DNA from: Actinocrinis sp035605935
GTDB taxonomy: Bacteria > Actinomycetota > Actinomycetes > Streptomycetales > Catenulisporaceae
DNA length: 64,000 nucleotides
Direction: 5' to 3'
Assembly (NCBI RefSeq): GCF_035605935.1
Contig: NZ_DATNGK010000277.1
Coordinates: forward strand, 9,131-73,130
Both the position numbers and the translations under genes were made by a program. Positions 41,170-49,475 of the stretch are shown piece after piece. The number at the start of each line of letters is the position of its first letter. The first letter of the stretch is position 1. The notes beneath the pieces were generated by a model. That model did not search any database. It was not told the origin of the DNA and was given only the letters and a program-made list of their open reading frames with translations.

Positions 41170-41485
41170 TTCCTCAAAGGTCCAAAGGCTGCCGTGCGGG
41201 CAGGTGGTCCGCCGCGTCACGCGTGGACTCGGCGGGTGCGCCGGTGCCGTCTTCGACAGCGCTAGCCGTGCGCACGGGCTCGACCATATGAGGTCGCGCC
41301 GCGCCGTGTCACTACCTTCGGGCAACTTTGTGAGTTTCCCGACTCGTTACTACCGATTTGCTCGCAGAACGCCATGATCAGGTGGCTGAATGTGGCTCAA
41401 AAAACGACACGTGGCCACGAATGTGACGGCGAATTCACCGCGGGTAGTTGGTGCCGCGCCGGAATTGAGGAGGCGTCAGTTCCCT
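41170..41485. other. Non-coding stretch upstream of the riboswitch
   Basis: No supported gene. It should contain the promoter for the riboswitch leader; an AT-richer patch lies around 41320-41420. It also contains the 3' flank of the acetyltransferase gene. Confidence 0.5.
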
Positions 41486-42301
41486 TTACCGCACTGGCGT
41501 CCACACGTAGGGCGTTGTCGTGGTCACTGCGTGCAGTCCCAGTCGCTGCAGAATGGGCCGGCTGTTTTCGGACGCGTCCACTTGGAGATACTTCACGCCA
41601 CGCTGCGCCGCCATTTGCGCTCGGCGGGCGACCATCGCCCGGTAGATTCCGCGCCCGCGCCACTCGGCGAGCGTCGAACCGCCCCAGAGCCCTGCGAAGT
41701 CCTCGCCCTCCCGTAGGGCCAGCCACGCCGCGCACACCACCTCGGGGCCAGACGGGGTCTCAGCCTCGGCGACGAACACCGCGAAGTCGTCCCCGCCCGT
41801 AGTGATCCGGCGGGACAGATCGTCGATGAGGTAGCCGTGGTCCTCGCCCCACACGGTGCCGTGTGTCTTCGCGATCCGGCGCAGATCGTCAGCCAGGCCC
41901 TCACCTTCGGTGACGTGACGCAGCATCACTCCCTCGGGCAGCACGGGCTCGGTCGCGAGCGCCGCGGCCTCGCCGATCACCACCGTCTCTGAGTCTTCCG
42001 GCTCGAAGCCGGCCGCCCGCAGTCGCTCGGTCAGGTCTTCCGGCAGGTCGTGCCCGCGCGTCTTCCACTCCACGGCCTCGCCGCGCGCCGCGAAGTAGTC
42101 GCGCTGGCGGGCGATCAGCGCGTCGAGTTCGGCGCCGCGCACACCCGCATCCCGCGGTGTCTCGACGAAGCCCCGATGCATACCGATCGTGCGCAGCAAC
42201 GTGCCGTCCCACTCAAAGGTGAGCCCCGCGGGGCGCGGCTCATGGATGCGGGCACGGGTGTTCTCGTCGTATGCGGCGAGCAGCGCGGCGGTATCAGTCA
42301 C
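41486..42301 (-). CDS. GNAT family N-acetyltransferase
   Basis: 271 residues from GTG 42301. The C-terminal half holds the GNAT fold: CAAWLALREGEDFAGLWGGSTLAEWRGRGIYRAMVARRAQMAAQRGVKYLQVDASENSRPILQRLGL. WRGRGIYRA is the acetyl-CoA pyrophosphate loop (R/Q-x-x-G-x-G/A) and DASENSRPILQRLGL the final strand and helix. The N-terminal half (1-130) is a divergent GNAT-like extension. Likely modifies a small molecule or peptide amine; substrate unknown. It lies 35 bp downstream of the marR-type gene and may be co-transcribed with it. Confidence 0.88.
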   Translation of the reverse strand: MTDTAALLAAYDENTRARIHEPRPAGLTFEWDGTLLRTIGMHRGFVETPRDAGVRGAELDALIARQRDYFAARGEAVEWKTRGHDLPEDLTERLRAAGFEPEDSETVVIGEAAALATEPVLPEGVMLRHVTEGEGLADDLRRIAKTHGTVWGEDHGYLIDDLSRRITTGGDDFAVFVAEAETPSGPEVVCAAWLALREGEDFAGLWGGSTLAEWRGRGIYRAMVARRAQMAAQRGVKYLQVDASENSRPILQRLGLHAVTTTTPYVWTPVR

Positions 42302-42336
42302 ATGATGGAGCGTAAGCAGGCCCGCAACCGATTTGA

Positions 42337-42885
42337 TTATCGGCCGTTGCTGGGGGACTCGCGACGCTGCTGCGCAAGCCGGTCCACCAGTTGCGAGAGG
42401 GCAGGCAGTGCGGCGTCGATCGCGGCGCGCTCCTGCGGGCCGAGTTCGCCGAGCGCGACCGCGATCCGCTCGCGGTGCGCGGCGTGCCAGTCGGCCAGTT
42501 GACGGCGGCCGTGTTCGCTCAGCTCCACTACCGCGACCCGCCGGTCGGCCGGATCGGTGCCGCGTTCCACCAGCCCGGCGGTCATCATCTGGCTGATCAG
42601 GCCGCTGACGGTGGAGGGGGCGAGCCGCAGCCTCGTGGCCAGGTCACCGACTCGGGCCGGCGCCGACTCGGCCAGCGACTGGAGCAGTTCGACCTGCGCC
42701 ATGGGCAGCGACTCCCACGGGTAGTCGGCGCGGATGCTGGCGCGCAGCACCCGACGCAGCCGTGCGACGACGTCGGTGAGCGCGTAGGCGTCGGCAGGAA
42801 CCGATGTCGACGCGACGGGTGACGACTCGGACACGGGTGCCGTGGCGTTTGCTTCGTCGGCCTTCGCCGCGCCACTCCCGGTCAC
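42337..42885 (-). CDS. MarR family transcriptional regulator
   Basis: 182 residues from GTG 42885; the first 35 are a disordered Ala/Ser/Thr-rich tail. The winged helix is clear: LPMAQVELLQSLAESAPARVGDLATRLRLAPSTVSGLISQMMTAGLVERGTDPADRRVAVVELSEHGRRQL, with the DxRxxxxxLT-like wing. Helices at both ends form the dimer interface. Upstream, GTACCGGTAC (42895-42904) is a 10-bp palindrome 10 bp before the start and may be its own operator. Confidence 0.92.
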   Translation of the reverse strand: MTGSGAAKADEANATAPVSESSPVASTSVPADAYALTDVVARLRRVLRASIRADYPWESLPMAQVELLQSLAESAPARVGDLATRLRLAPSTVSGLISQMMTAGLVERGTDPADRRVAVVELSEHGRRQLADWHAAHRERIAVALGELGPQERAAIDAALPALSQLVDRLAQQRRESPSNGR

Positions 42886-42894
42886 GCAGCCACT

Positions 42895-42904
42895 GTACCG
42901 GTAC
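42895..42904. promoter_or_regulatory. Short palindrome ahead of the marR-type gene
   Basis: GTACCGGTAC, perfect 10-bp palindrome directly upstream of the start codon. Weak evidence by itself. Confidence 0.3.
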
Positions 42905-42922
42905 CGTCGTTCGAACCGCGTA

Positions 42923-42980
42923 GACCGACCGAACCGCGGACCGCGCGGGCCCGCACGCGCGGGCCCGGTTCGGGACGGTC
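42923..42980 (-). terminator. Hairpin at the end of the pst operon
   Basis: GACCGACCGAACCG (42923-42936) and CGGTTCGGGACGGTC (42966-42980) pair with one bulge, enclosing a further GC-rich stem (GCGCGGGCCCGC). It begins just after the pstB stop. Confidence 0.75.
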
Positions 42981-42984
42981 GTGT

Positions 42985-43776
42985 TTAGCCGAAGCGGCCG
43001 GTGATGTAGTCCTCGGTGGCCCGCTGCGCCGGGTTGGCGAAGATCCGCGCGGTGTCGTCGATCTCGATCAGCTTGCCAGGCTGGCCGGTCCCGGCGATGT
43101 TGAAAAAGGCCGTGCGGTCGGAGACCCGCGCCGCCTGCTGCATGTTGTGCGTGACGATCACGATGGTGAACTCGGCCTTGAGCTGAGCGATCAGGTCCTC
43201 GATCGCGAGCGTTGAGATCGGGTCGAGCGCGGAGCACGGCTCGTCCATCAGCAGGACGTCAGGCGAGACCGCGATGGCCCGCGCGATGCACAGACGCTGC
43301 TGCTGACCGCCGGAGAGGCCCGCACCCGGCTTGTTCAGCCGGTCCTTGACCTCTTCCCAGAGGTTCGCGCCGCGCAGCGAGTGCTCGACCAGGTCGTCGA
43401 GGTCGCCCCCCCGCTTTTTTGACGCAGCCTTCAGGCCATTGAGACGCAGCCCGGCCGCCACGTTGTCGTAGATCGACATGGTGGGGAACGGGTTCGGCCG
43501 CTGGAACACCATGCCGACCGTGCGGCGCACCGCGACCGGGTCGATCGCCGGGCCGTACAGGTCCACGTCGTCGAGCAGCACCTTGCCCTCGACCCGCGCG
43601 CCCGGAATCACCTCGTGCATCCGGTTCAGCGTGCGCAGCACCGTCGACTTGCCGCAGCCGGACGGGCCGATGAACGCGGTCACCGTGCGCGGCTCGACCG
43701 TCAGGCTGATGTCGTCGATCGCCCTGAACCCGCCGTAGTACGCGGACATCCCGGAGACGTCGATCCGCTTCGCCAT
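42985..43776 (-). CDS. pstB: Phosphate ABC transporter ATP-binding protein PstB
   Basis: 263 residues. PstB-specific features: ISLTVEPRTVTAFIGPSGCGKSTVLRTLNRMHEVIPGARVEGKVLLDD (Walker A GPSGCGKST), Q-loop FQRPNPFPTMSIYDNV, signature LSGGQQQRLCIARAIAV, Walker B VLLMDEPCSALDP, H-loop VTHNMQQAARVSD, and the terminal TEDYITGRFG. Couples ATP hydrolysis to phosphate import. A ribosome-binding site (AGAAGGAAG) lies upstream. Last gene of the pst operon, separated from pstC-pstA by a small winged-helix gene. Confidence 0.96.
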   Translation of the reverse strand: MAKRIDVSGMSAYYGGFRAIDDISLTVEPRTVTAFIGPSGCGKSTVLRTLNRMHEVIPGARVEGKVLLDDVDLYGPAIDPVAVRRTVGMVFQRPNPFPTMSIYDNVAAGLRLNGLKAASKKRGGDLDDLVEHSLRGANLWEEVKDRLNKPGAGLSGGQQQRLCIARAIAVSPDVLLMDEPCSALDPISTLAIEDLIAQLKAEFTIVIVTHNMQQAARVSDRTAFFNIAGTGQPGKLIEIDDTARIFANPAQRATEDYITGRFG

Positions 43777-43819
43777 CTGAGTTTCTTCCTTCTCGTTCCG
43801 GTTCCGGTGTGTCTGTCCG

Positions 43820-44221
43820 CTAGTCCGCGATGTCGAACACGTAACCCAGGCCGCGCACGGTGCGCATCCTGGCGTAGGCGTCCGGGTCGATCTCCAGGTG
43901 CCGGCGCAGCCGCCGGATGTGCACGTCGAGCGTCTTGTTGCGGTCCGGGTAGCCCTCGCCCCAGACCGTGTCGAGCAGCTGCCTGCGGGTCAGCAGCCGG
44001 CCGGCGTTCTCCATGAGGACGGCGAGCAGCTCGAACTCTTTGGGCGCCATGTGGACGCTGCGCCCGGCGACCCGCACCGCCATGCCGTCGAGGTTCAGCT
44101 CGACCGGCCCGACCGTGAGCAGCCGTAGCCGCCCGAGGGTCTGCGGGCTCACCGCGACGTATGCGTACGCGTGCGCGTCATGGCGCGCTGTGCCGGTCTG
44201 TGTGTGCGAGCGAGTCGTCAT
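43820..44221 (-). CDS. Receiver-less OmpR/PhoB-type winged-helix protein embedded in the pst operon
   Basis: 133 residues from ATG 44221, only 5 bp after the pstC-pstA stop. After a short tail (1-30) the whole protein is one OmpR/PhoB winged-helix DNA-binding domain: GPVELNLDGMAVRVAGRSVHMAPKEFELLAVLMENAGRLLTRRQLLDTVWGEGYPDRNKTLDVHIRRLRRHLEIDPDAYARMRTVRGLGYVF. There is no phosphoacceptor receiver domain. The recognition helix (NKTLDVHIRRLRRHL) resembles PhoP/PhoB-type regulators. Its position suggests a constitutive modulator of phosphate genes, perhaps competing at PHO boxes (inference). Confidence 0.9.
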   Translation of the reverse strand: MTTRSHTQTGTARHDAHAYAYVAVSPQTLGRLRLLTVGPVELNLDGMAVRVAGRSVHMAPKEFELLAVLMENAGRLLTRRQLLDTVWGEGYPDRNKTLDVHIRRLRRHLEIDPDAYARMRTVRGLGYVFDIAD

Positions 44222-44226
44222 CGGAA

Positions 44227-46311
44227 TCAGACCCGCCCGGGCTTCTTCCACCAGGCCAGCAGTCGCGCGGCGAGGTTGAGGATCATGATGATCAGGATCA
44301 GGGTCAGCGCTCCGGCCCAGGCCCGGTCGACCGCGGGCTGGTACGGCTGAGTCGCCTCGTTGAAGATGAACGCCGGCAGCGAGCCTTGCGCGCCGCTGAA
44401 CGGGTTCTGGTTGATCGACGAGGTGAACCCGACCACCAGCAGCACCGGCGCCGTCTCGCCCATGATGCGGGCGATGCCGAGCATGATGCCGGTGACGATG
44501 CCGGGTAGCGCGGTCGGCACCACTACTCGCAGCACCGTGCGCCACTTGGGCACGCCGAGTGCGTATGAGGCTTCACGCAGCGAGTGGGGCACCAGCTTGA
44601 GCATTTCCTCGCTGGAGCGGATCACCAGAGGCAGCATCAGGATCGTCAGCGCCAGCGAACCCGCGAAGCCGGAGCTCTTGAAGCCGAAGGCGAGGATCCA
44701 CAGGGACAGGATGAACAGGCCCGCGACGATCGACGGCAGGCCCATCATCACGTCCACGATGAAGGTCACCGACCGGGAAAGCCACCCGCGGCCGTACTCC
44801 ACCAAGTAGATCGCGACCATCACGCCGATCGGTACCGCGATGAGCGCGGCCAGGCCGGCCTGCTCCAGCGTGCCGAGGATGGCGTGGTACGCGCCGCCGC
44901 CGGAGTCGGACTCGGCGATGTTGCGCATCGAGTGGTAGATGAAGTTGCCGCCGAAGTCCTTGGCGCCGTTGCTGATCACCAGCACCAGGATCGAGGCCAG
45001 CGGCAGTACCGCGAGGAGGAACGCGACGGTGACCCCGCTGCTGGCGAACAGGTTAGCCAGGCGGCGGCGGGGGGCGACGGAGTTGAGCGGCCTGTCCGTG
45101 AATCCAGGGTCCTGGTGCGCGTCGTTCGGGTCGATCGTGCGGTGGAACGGGCTGCGGCGGAAGTTGTCCACCGGGCTCGCGTTCGTCCCGGCCGCGGCCG
45201 CGGCCACCGCGACCTCGGGAGCCTGCGCGGCGGTGGGCGCGGTGTCGCCGGCGTCGTCCTTGATGACGCCCCGCTGCGCGATCCGCCTGGCCAGGTAGTT
45301 GACCACCAGGGTCATCACGAACAGCACGAGGCCGGAGGCGATCAGCGCGCCGCGGCCGACATCGAAGGCGTTCTTGAACTGCACCGCGATATTCGCCGCG
45401 ATGGTGTTGCCGCCGGGCTCGAGGAACCGGGTGAAGAAGCCGTTGGTCTGGGAGAGCACCATGGCCACCGCGATGGTCTCGCCCAGCGCCCGGCCGAAGC
45501 CGAGCACGATCGCGCTGATCACTCCGGAGCGGCCGTAGGGCAGCACGGCGAGCCGGATCATCTCCCACTTGGTCGCGCCGAGCGCGTATGCGGCCTCGAT
45601 GTTCTCGCGCGGGGTCTGCAGGAACACCTCGCGGGAGATCGCGGCCACGATCGGCAGGATCATGATGGCCAGCACCACGCCGGCCGCGAACACCGAGCGC
45701 GGCGCGGGCGCCCCGTCGTAGTGGAAGATCGGGATCCAGCCGAGCACGTCGGAGACGATCTGCGAGACGCCGCCCATGTGCGGGACCAGGAAGATGATGC
45801 CCCACAGGCCATAGACGACCGAGGGCACGGCGGCGAGCAGGTCTACGACGTAGCCGAGTGCTTGCGAGAGCCTGCGCGGGGCGTACTGGCTGATGAACAG
45901 CGCCGTGCCGACCGCGATCGGGCCGCCGATCGCCAGCGCGAACAGCGACGTGATCAGGGTGCCCCAGGCGACCAGGGCCACGCCCCAGACCGACGGGTCG
46001 TCATCCGGGTTCCACTCGAAGGCGGTCAGGAAGTTGACCGAGTCCGCGCTGATCGCGTGAACCGCCTGGGTGATCAGGAACGCCACGATCGCGCCCATCA
46101 GCACCACCAGGAACCACGCGCTGCCGCGTGCGCCGCCGGCGAACAGGCCGTCGCCGCGGCGGGAGTGGCCGGTGAGCCCGGCGCCGGGACCGCGGCGGGA
46201 GTGGCGCGGCTCGCCGGGAGGCGCGGTCGAGAGGTACTCGGCCTCGCCGAGCCGTTGATCGCTCAGATGTGAGGGGCCGGAGTCGGTCACGGCCGGCGGC
46301 TCGCCGCTCAT
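44227..46311 (-). CDS. PstC-PstA fusion: phosphate ABC transporter permease
   Basis: 694 residues in one uninterrupted frame from ATG 46311 (AGGAG upstream). The PstC half (~60-355) has FALAIGGPIAVGTALFISQYAPRRLSQALGYVVDLLAAVPSVVYGLWG and the EAA loop ENIEAAYALGATKWEMIRLAVLPYGRSG. The linker (~357-420) is hydrophilic. The PstA half (~425-694) has IAVPIGVMVAIYLVEYGRG, VDVMMGLPSIVAGLFIL and EAA loop LREASYALGVPKWRTVLRVVVPTALPGI. Both halves carry about six helices. The two permeases are usually separate genes; no stop or frameshift lies between them here. The fusion would form the complete channel alone with PstB dimers. Confidence 0.95.
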   Translation of the reverse strand: MSGEPPAVTDSGPSHLSDQRLGEAEYLSTAPPGEPRHSRRGPGAGLTGHSRRGDGLFAGGARGSAWFLVVLMGAIVAFLITQAVHAISADSVNFLTAFEWNPDDDPSVWGVALVAWGTLITSLFALAIGGPIAVGTALFISQYAPRRLSQALGYVVDLLAAVPSVVYGLWGIIFLVPHMGGVSQIVSDVLGWIPIFHYDGAPAPRSVFAAGVVLAIMILPIVAAISREVFLQTPRENIEAAYALGATKWEMIRLAVLPYGRSGVISAIVLGFGRALGETIAVAMVLSQTNGFFTRFLEPGGNTIAANIAVQFKNAFDVGRGALIASGLVLFVMTLVVNYLARRIAQRGVIKDDAGDTAPTAAQAPEVAVAAAAAGTNASPVDNFRRSPFHRTIDPNDAHQDPGFTDRPLNSVAPRRRLANLFASSGVTVAFLLAVLPLASILVLVISNGAKDFGGNFIYHSMRNIAESDSGGGAYHAILGTLEQAGLAALIAVPIGVMVAIYLVEYGRGWLSRSVTFIVDVMMGLPSIVAGLFILSLWILAFGFKSSGFAGSLALTILMLPLVIRSSEEMLKLVPHSLREASYALGVPKWRTVLRVVVPTALPGIVTGIMLGIARIMGETAPVLLVVGFTSSINQNPFSGAQGSLPAFIFNEATQPYQPAVDRAWAGALTLILIIMILNLAARLLAWWKKPGRV

Positions 46312-46421
46312 CGTTCTCCTGACGGTGCGGTTCGATGCGGGAGAGGGAACTTGCTCGGGAAGGGGCTTGGCTGCCGCCGCGGGAAGCAGGTCGCGGCGGC
46401 AGCCTTCGGGTTTATCAGTGT

Positions 46422-46448
46422 GCTGTGTCCCGCTGAGCGGGACACAGC
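46422..46448. repeat. Extended copy of the 19-bp palindrome between pstS and pstC-pstA
   Basis: TGTCCCGCTGAGCGGGACA (46426-46444) is flanked by GCTG and CAGC, giving a 27-bp perfect palindrome (13-bp arms, 1-nt centre), 9 bp after the pstS stop. As RNA it would be a strong hairpin, a likely attenuator or processing site that sets the high PstS:permease ratio. Confidence 0.8.
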
Positions 46449-46456
46449 GCCGGGCA

Positions 46457-47590
46457 CTAGCCCAGGTTGCCGACCGCGGTGGCGACCAGGCTCTGGATGT
46501 TGGCCGGCAGGCTGACGTAGCCGGCCGTCGGCAGCTCCGCCTGCGCGGTGGTGCTGGACATGTAGCTCAGGAAGCCCTTGATCAGCGGCAGCTGCGTCGC
46601 GTCGTTGCCCTTGTCGCACGCGATCTCGTAGGTGACCAGGACGGCCGGGTACGAGTTCGGGTCCGAGTAGGTGTAGTCGAAGGCCAGCTGGATGTCGTTG
46701 CCGGTCTGGTTCACCTTCGCCTTGGCGATGAACGCGGAGGCGTTGGCGGTGCTGGCCTCGACGAACTGGCCCTGCGCGTTGCCGACCTTCGCGGTCTGCA
46801 GGTTGTTCGCGCTGGCGTAGGACAGCTCGGCGTAGCCGATGCCGCCGGAGGTGGACTTGACCGCCTGGGCGACGCCCGAGGAGCCGTTCTGGCCCTGGCC
46901 GCTGCTGGCCGGCCACTGCTTGTTGGCCTTCGACGGGAAGTCGGCCGCGTCGGTCTGGTTCAGGTAGTTGGAGAAGTTGAACGAGGTGCCGGACTTGTCC
47001 GAGCGGTGGAAGGTGGTGATCTTCGTGCTCGGCAGGGTCACGCCGGAGTTGTCCTTGGCGATCGCCGGGTCGCTCCAGGTGGTGATCTTGCCGGTGAAGA
47101 TCTTCGCCAGGGTCTGCGCGGACAGGTTCAGCGGGGCGGTCACGCCGGAGACGTTGTACATGACCGCGATGGCGCCGGGCACCATCGGCAGGTCCACGGC
47201 CTTGCCGCCGGTGCAGCGCGCGTCGGCCTTGGCCACGTCGGCGCCGGAGAGCGGGAAGTCGGAGCCGGCGAAGTCGACCTGCTTCTGCTCGAAGGAGGTC
47301 ACGCCCGCGCCGGAACCGCTCGGGTTGTAGTTGATCGTCGCGCCCGAGCAGGCGGCCTGGTAATCCTTGGTGAACTTGTCGATCGCGTTCTTCTGCGCGC
47401 TCGACCCGGCCAGCGTCAGGGTGCCGCTGCCGCAGGAGATGCCCGAGGCCGACGAGGCCGAGCTGCTGGCGCCGGCGCTGGACGAGGAGCCGCTCGCCGC
47501 CGGGCCATTGTTGTTGGACCCGCACGCGGCGAGCGTGGCGGTGGCGATGAGGCCGGCGCCCGCGACGGCGACGTACCGCTGGAGCTTCAC
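46457..47590 (-). CDS. pstS: Phosphate-binding lipoprotein PstS
   Basis: 377 residues from GTG 47590. The signal peptide ends in the lipobox TLAACGS (Cys near residue 23). A Ser/Ala linker follows, then the periplasmic-binding-protein fold with phosphate-contact loops GSSAQKNAIDKF, VDFAGSDFPLS and RSDKSGTSFNFSNYL (the PstS S/T-G-T loop), and GGIGYAELSYA. Captures phosphate outside the membrane for the PstC-PstA/PstB importer. A PHO box (47692-47724) lies about 100 bp upstream. Confidence 0.96.
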   Translation of the reverse strand: MKLQRYVAVAGAGLIATATLAACGSNNNGPAASGSSSSAGASSSASSASGISCGSGTLTLAGSSAQKNAIDKFTKDYQAACSGATINYNPSGSGAGVTSFEQKQVDFAGSDFPLSGADVAKADARCTGGKAVDLPMVPGAIAVMYNVSGVTAPLNLSAQTLAKIFTGKITTWSDPAIAKDNSGVTLPSTKITTFHRSDKSGTSFNFSNYLNQTDAADFPSKANKQWPASSGQGQNGSSGVAQAVKSTSGGIGYAELSYASANNLQTAKVGNAQGQFVEASTANASAFIAKAKVNQTGNDIQLAFDYTYSDPNSYPAVLVTYEIACDKGNDATQLPLIKGFLSYMSSTTAQAELPTAGYVSLPANIQSLVATAVGNLG

Positions 47591-47691
47591 GGGGAAGTCC
47601 CTTCCGTTCGAAGCCGGATCCGTCTCCCCGAGGGGGCGGCTATCCGGTCGTCATGAGCCTGTTTCGTGCTGACGTCTGCGAACGTAGGGAC

Positions 47692-47724
47692 GTGAGGTGA
47701 ATCGATGAGCCGGGCAAGGTGAAC
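47692..47724 (-). promoter_or_regulatory. PHO box of pstS
   Basis: On the minus strand, GTTCACCTTGC and ATTCACCTCAC are spaced exactly 22 nt apart with a degenerate 11-nt unit (CCGGCTCATCG) between, that is three 11-nt direct repeats of the GTTCACC type bound by PhoP in actinomycetes. It is about 100 bp from the pstS start. Confidence 0.8.
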
Positions 47725-48026
47725 GCCGGGTATACAGTGCGGGACTTTTGGGCGGATGCGCCACGGTGCCGGTTCAGGGCGGCGGTCTATGCGCTGACCT
47801 GCGGGAAGATCGCATTGTAGCGGAGCCGCCGAGAGGTTGTTCACCAAAAGGACACGGTGGTCATCGGAGGTTGGTCACATTTGCCACGGCTGTGGCTGTG
47901 GCTGCGGCCGCGGCCGCGTCCTGTCGGCCGCTCTACCGCCGCTGTCGTGTCCCGCGTCCCGTGTTCCTGCCCTTGCGCCGTCTCCCGCGTCCCGTTCAGT
48001 TCACCGAAGCGTCACCTCAAATTACT
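47725..48026. other. Intergenic region between pstS and MFS gene
   Basis: No convincing gene. A lone GTTCACC (47839-47845) on the plus strand might be a weak PHO half-site facing the MFS gene. Short GGCTGTGGCTGTGGCTG repeats lie near 47885. Confidence 0.4.
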
Positions 48027-48039
48027 TCGGTAACCGAAT
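48027..48039. promoter_or_regulatory. Operator-like palindrome ahead of the MFS gene
   Basis: TTCGGT-A-ACCGAA, a perfect 13-bp palindrome 20 bp before the MFS start. A possible -10 hexamer TAGCCT (48048-48053) lies between it and the ATG. The position suits repression by an unlinked regulator. Confidence 0.55.
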
Positions 48040-48059
48040 AGCTTGGTAGCCTTGAGGTT

Positions 48060-49475
48060 ATGGCGCTGCTCATCGAACGGCCGCGCCCGGCGCGCATCCG
48101 GCAGTCGCGCCGGGGGTGGTGGCTCGCGATCGCTGCCGTGTGCCTCGGCGCATTCATGGGGCAGCTCGACGCGTCGATCGCGGTGCTGACGTATCCGGCG
48201 CTTGAGGAGCGGTTCCACGCTCCGGCCGCTGCCGTCGAGTGGGTGTCGCTCGGGTATCTACTGACGCTGATAGCGCTGCTCGTTCCGGCCGGGCGGCTTG
48301 CCGACGCGCACGGCCGCAAGCTGTTCTACCTGTACGGCTTTCTCGTGTTCACGCTCGCTTCGGCGGCCTGCGGACTGGCGCCGACGCTCAGCGCCCTGAT
48401 CGGCTTCCGGCTCGTGCAGGCGATCGGCGCGGCTGCGCTGCAAGCCAACAGCGTCGCGTTGGTGGCGACCAGCGCTCCGCGCGGGCGGTTGCGTGCCGCT
48501 TTGGGTGTCCAGGCCGGTGCCCAAGCGGTCGGTCTGGCGCTCGGACCGACACTCGGCGCGGTGATCGTGACCGGTCTGGGCTGGCGCTGGGTGTTCCTGT
48601 TGAACGTGCCGGTGGGGGTCGTAGCGCTGATCGCGGGCAACTTCTTTCTGCCGAGGACGCGGAACCGCACAGCGGTGGACCGCTTTGACTGGCCAGGTTT
48701 CGCGCTGCTCGCGGTGTCAAGCACGGCGCTGCTGCTGGCGATTTCGGCCGCGTCAGGGCTCGAACTGTCGGTGGTGGAGGCAGCCGCGTTGTTCGTGATT
48801 GCGGTAACGGCGAGCCTGGCGTTCGCGAGGCGTCTGTCGCACGCCGCCAGTCCGCTGGTGAATCCGGTGTTGTTGCGCACGCGTGGCACTGCCCTCGGTC
48901 TCGCGGGCGCACTTGGCGGCTACCTGGTCCTCTTCGGCCCGCTGGTGCTCGTGCCGGCAGTACTCACGGCGCGTGGGGATTCGCTCGCCTTGGCAGGGCT
49001 CGTACTCACCGCGCTGCCGGCTGGATTCGCCGTCACCGCGCTGGCAGCCGATCGGATCCTGCCGCGCGGCTGGACCGATCGCCGACGTGCGCTGGCTGGT
49101 GCGGCGCTCGCGCTCGGCGCGTTGCTTGCGGTGCTCGCGATGTTCGCGCTGTCCGTCGCCGGATCGGATTTCGCGGCAGTGCTCGCGGTGTTGCTGGCCT
49201 TGCTGGGCCTGGGTCTCGGCGTATTCGCACCGGCGAACAATGCCCTGATCATGGCGGCGATCCCGCGCGGCACCGAGGCGACAGGCGGCGGCCTGGTGAA
49301 CATGGCTCGTGCCCTCGGGACCGCGCTCGGCGTGGCGCTGGTGACGCTGAGCCTGCATCAGGGTTCGCATTCTGGCGGCGCGGCGGCGGCTCTGCTCGCG
49401 CTGATTGCGACGGCAGTGCTCATCGTGACAGCAGCCAGTGATGCCCGGAGTCAGATGGCATCCCAGGGCGCCTGA
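48060..49475 (+). CDS. MFS transporter, DHA2-type drug/H+ antiporter
   Basis: 471 residues. MFS features: GQLDASIAVLTYPALEERF (helix 1), motif A VPAGRLADAHGRK between helices 2 and 3, FRLVQAIGAAALQANSVALV (motif B region), and GVQAGAQAVGLALGPTLGAVIVTGLGWRWVFLLNVPVG (motif C antiporter signature). About 12-14 helices. Likely an exporter for a drug or metabolite. ATG 48060 may be leaderless, with TAGCCT 6 nt upstream. Its 3' end overlaps the convergent aminotransferase gene by 25 bp. Confidence 0.9.
   Translation: MALLIERPRPARIRQSRRGWWLAIAAVCLGAFMGQLDASIAVLTYPALEERFHAPAAAVEWVSLGYLLTLIALLVPAGRLADAHGRKLFYLYGFLVFTLASAACGLAPTLSALIGFRLVQAIGAAALQANSVALVATSAPRGRLRAALGVQAGAQAVGLALGPTLGAVIVTGLGWRWVFLLNVPVGVVALIAGNFFLPRTRNRTAVDRFDWPGFALLAVSSTALLLAISAASGLELSVVEAAALFVIAVTASLAFARRLSHAASPLVNPVLLRTRGTALGLAGALGGYLVLFGPLVLVPAVLTARGDSLALAGLVLTALPAGFAVTALAADRILPRGWTDRRRALAGAALALGALLAVLAMFALSVAGSDFAAVLAVLLALLGLGLGVFAPANNALIMAAIPRGTEATGGGLVNMARALGTALGVALVTLSLHQGSHSGGAAAALLALIATAVLIVTAASDARSQMASQGA

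Noticed and set aside
40800..41290. Plus-strand open frames in the riboswitch region as real genes
   Set aside because: Their amino-acid content is atypical, they have no ribosome-binding site, and the conserved sequence on the opposite strand is explained by the c-di-AMP aptamer.
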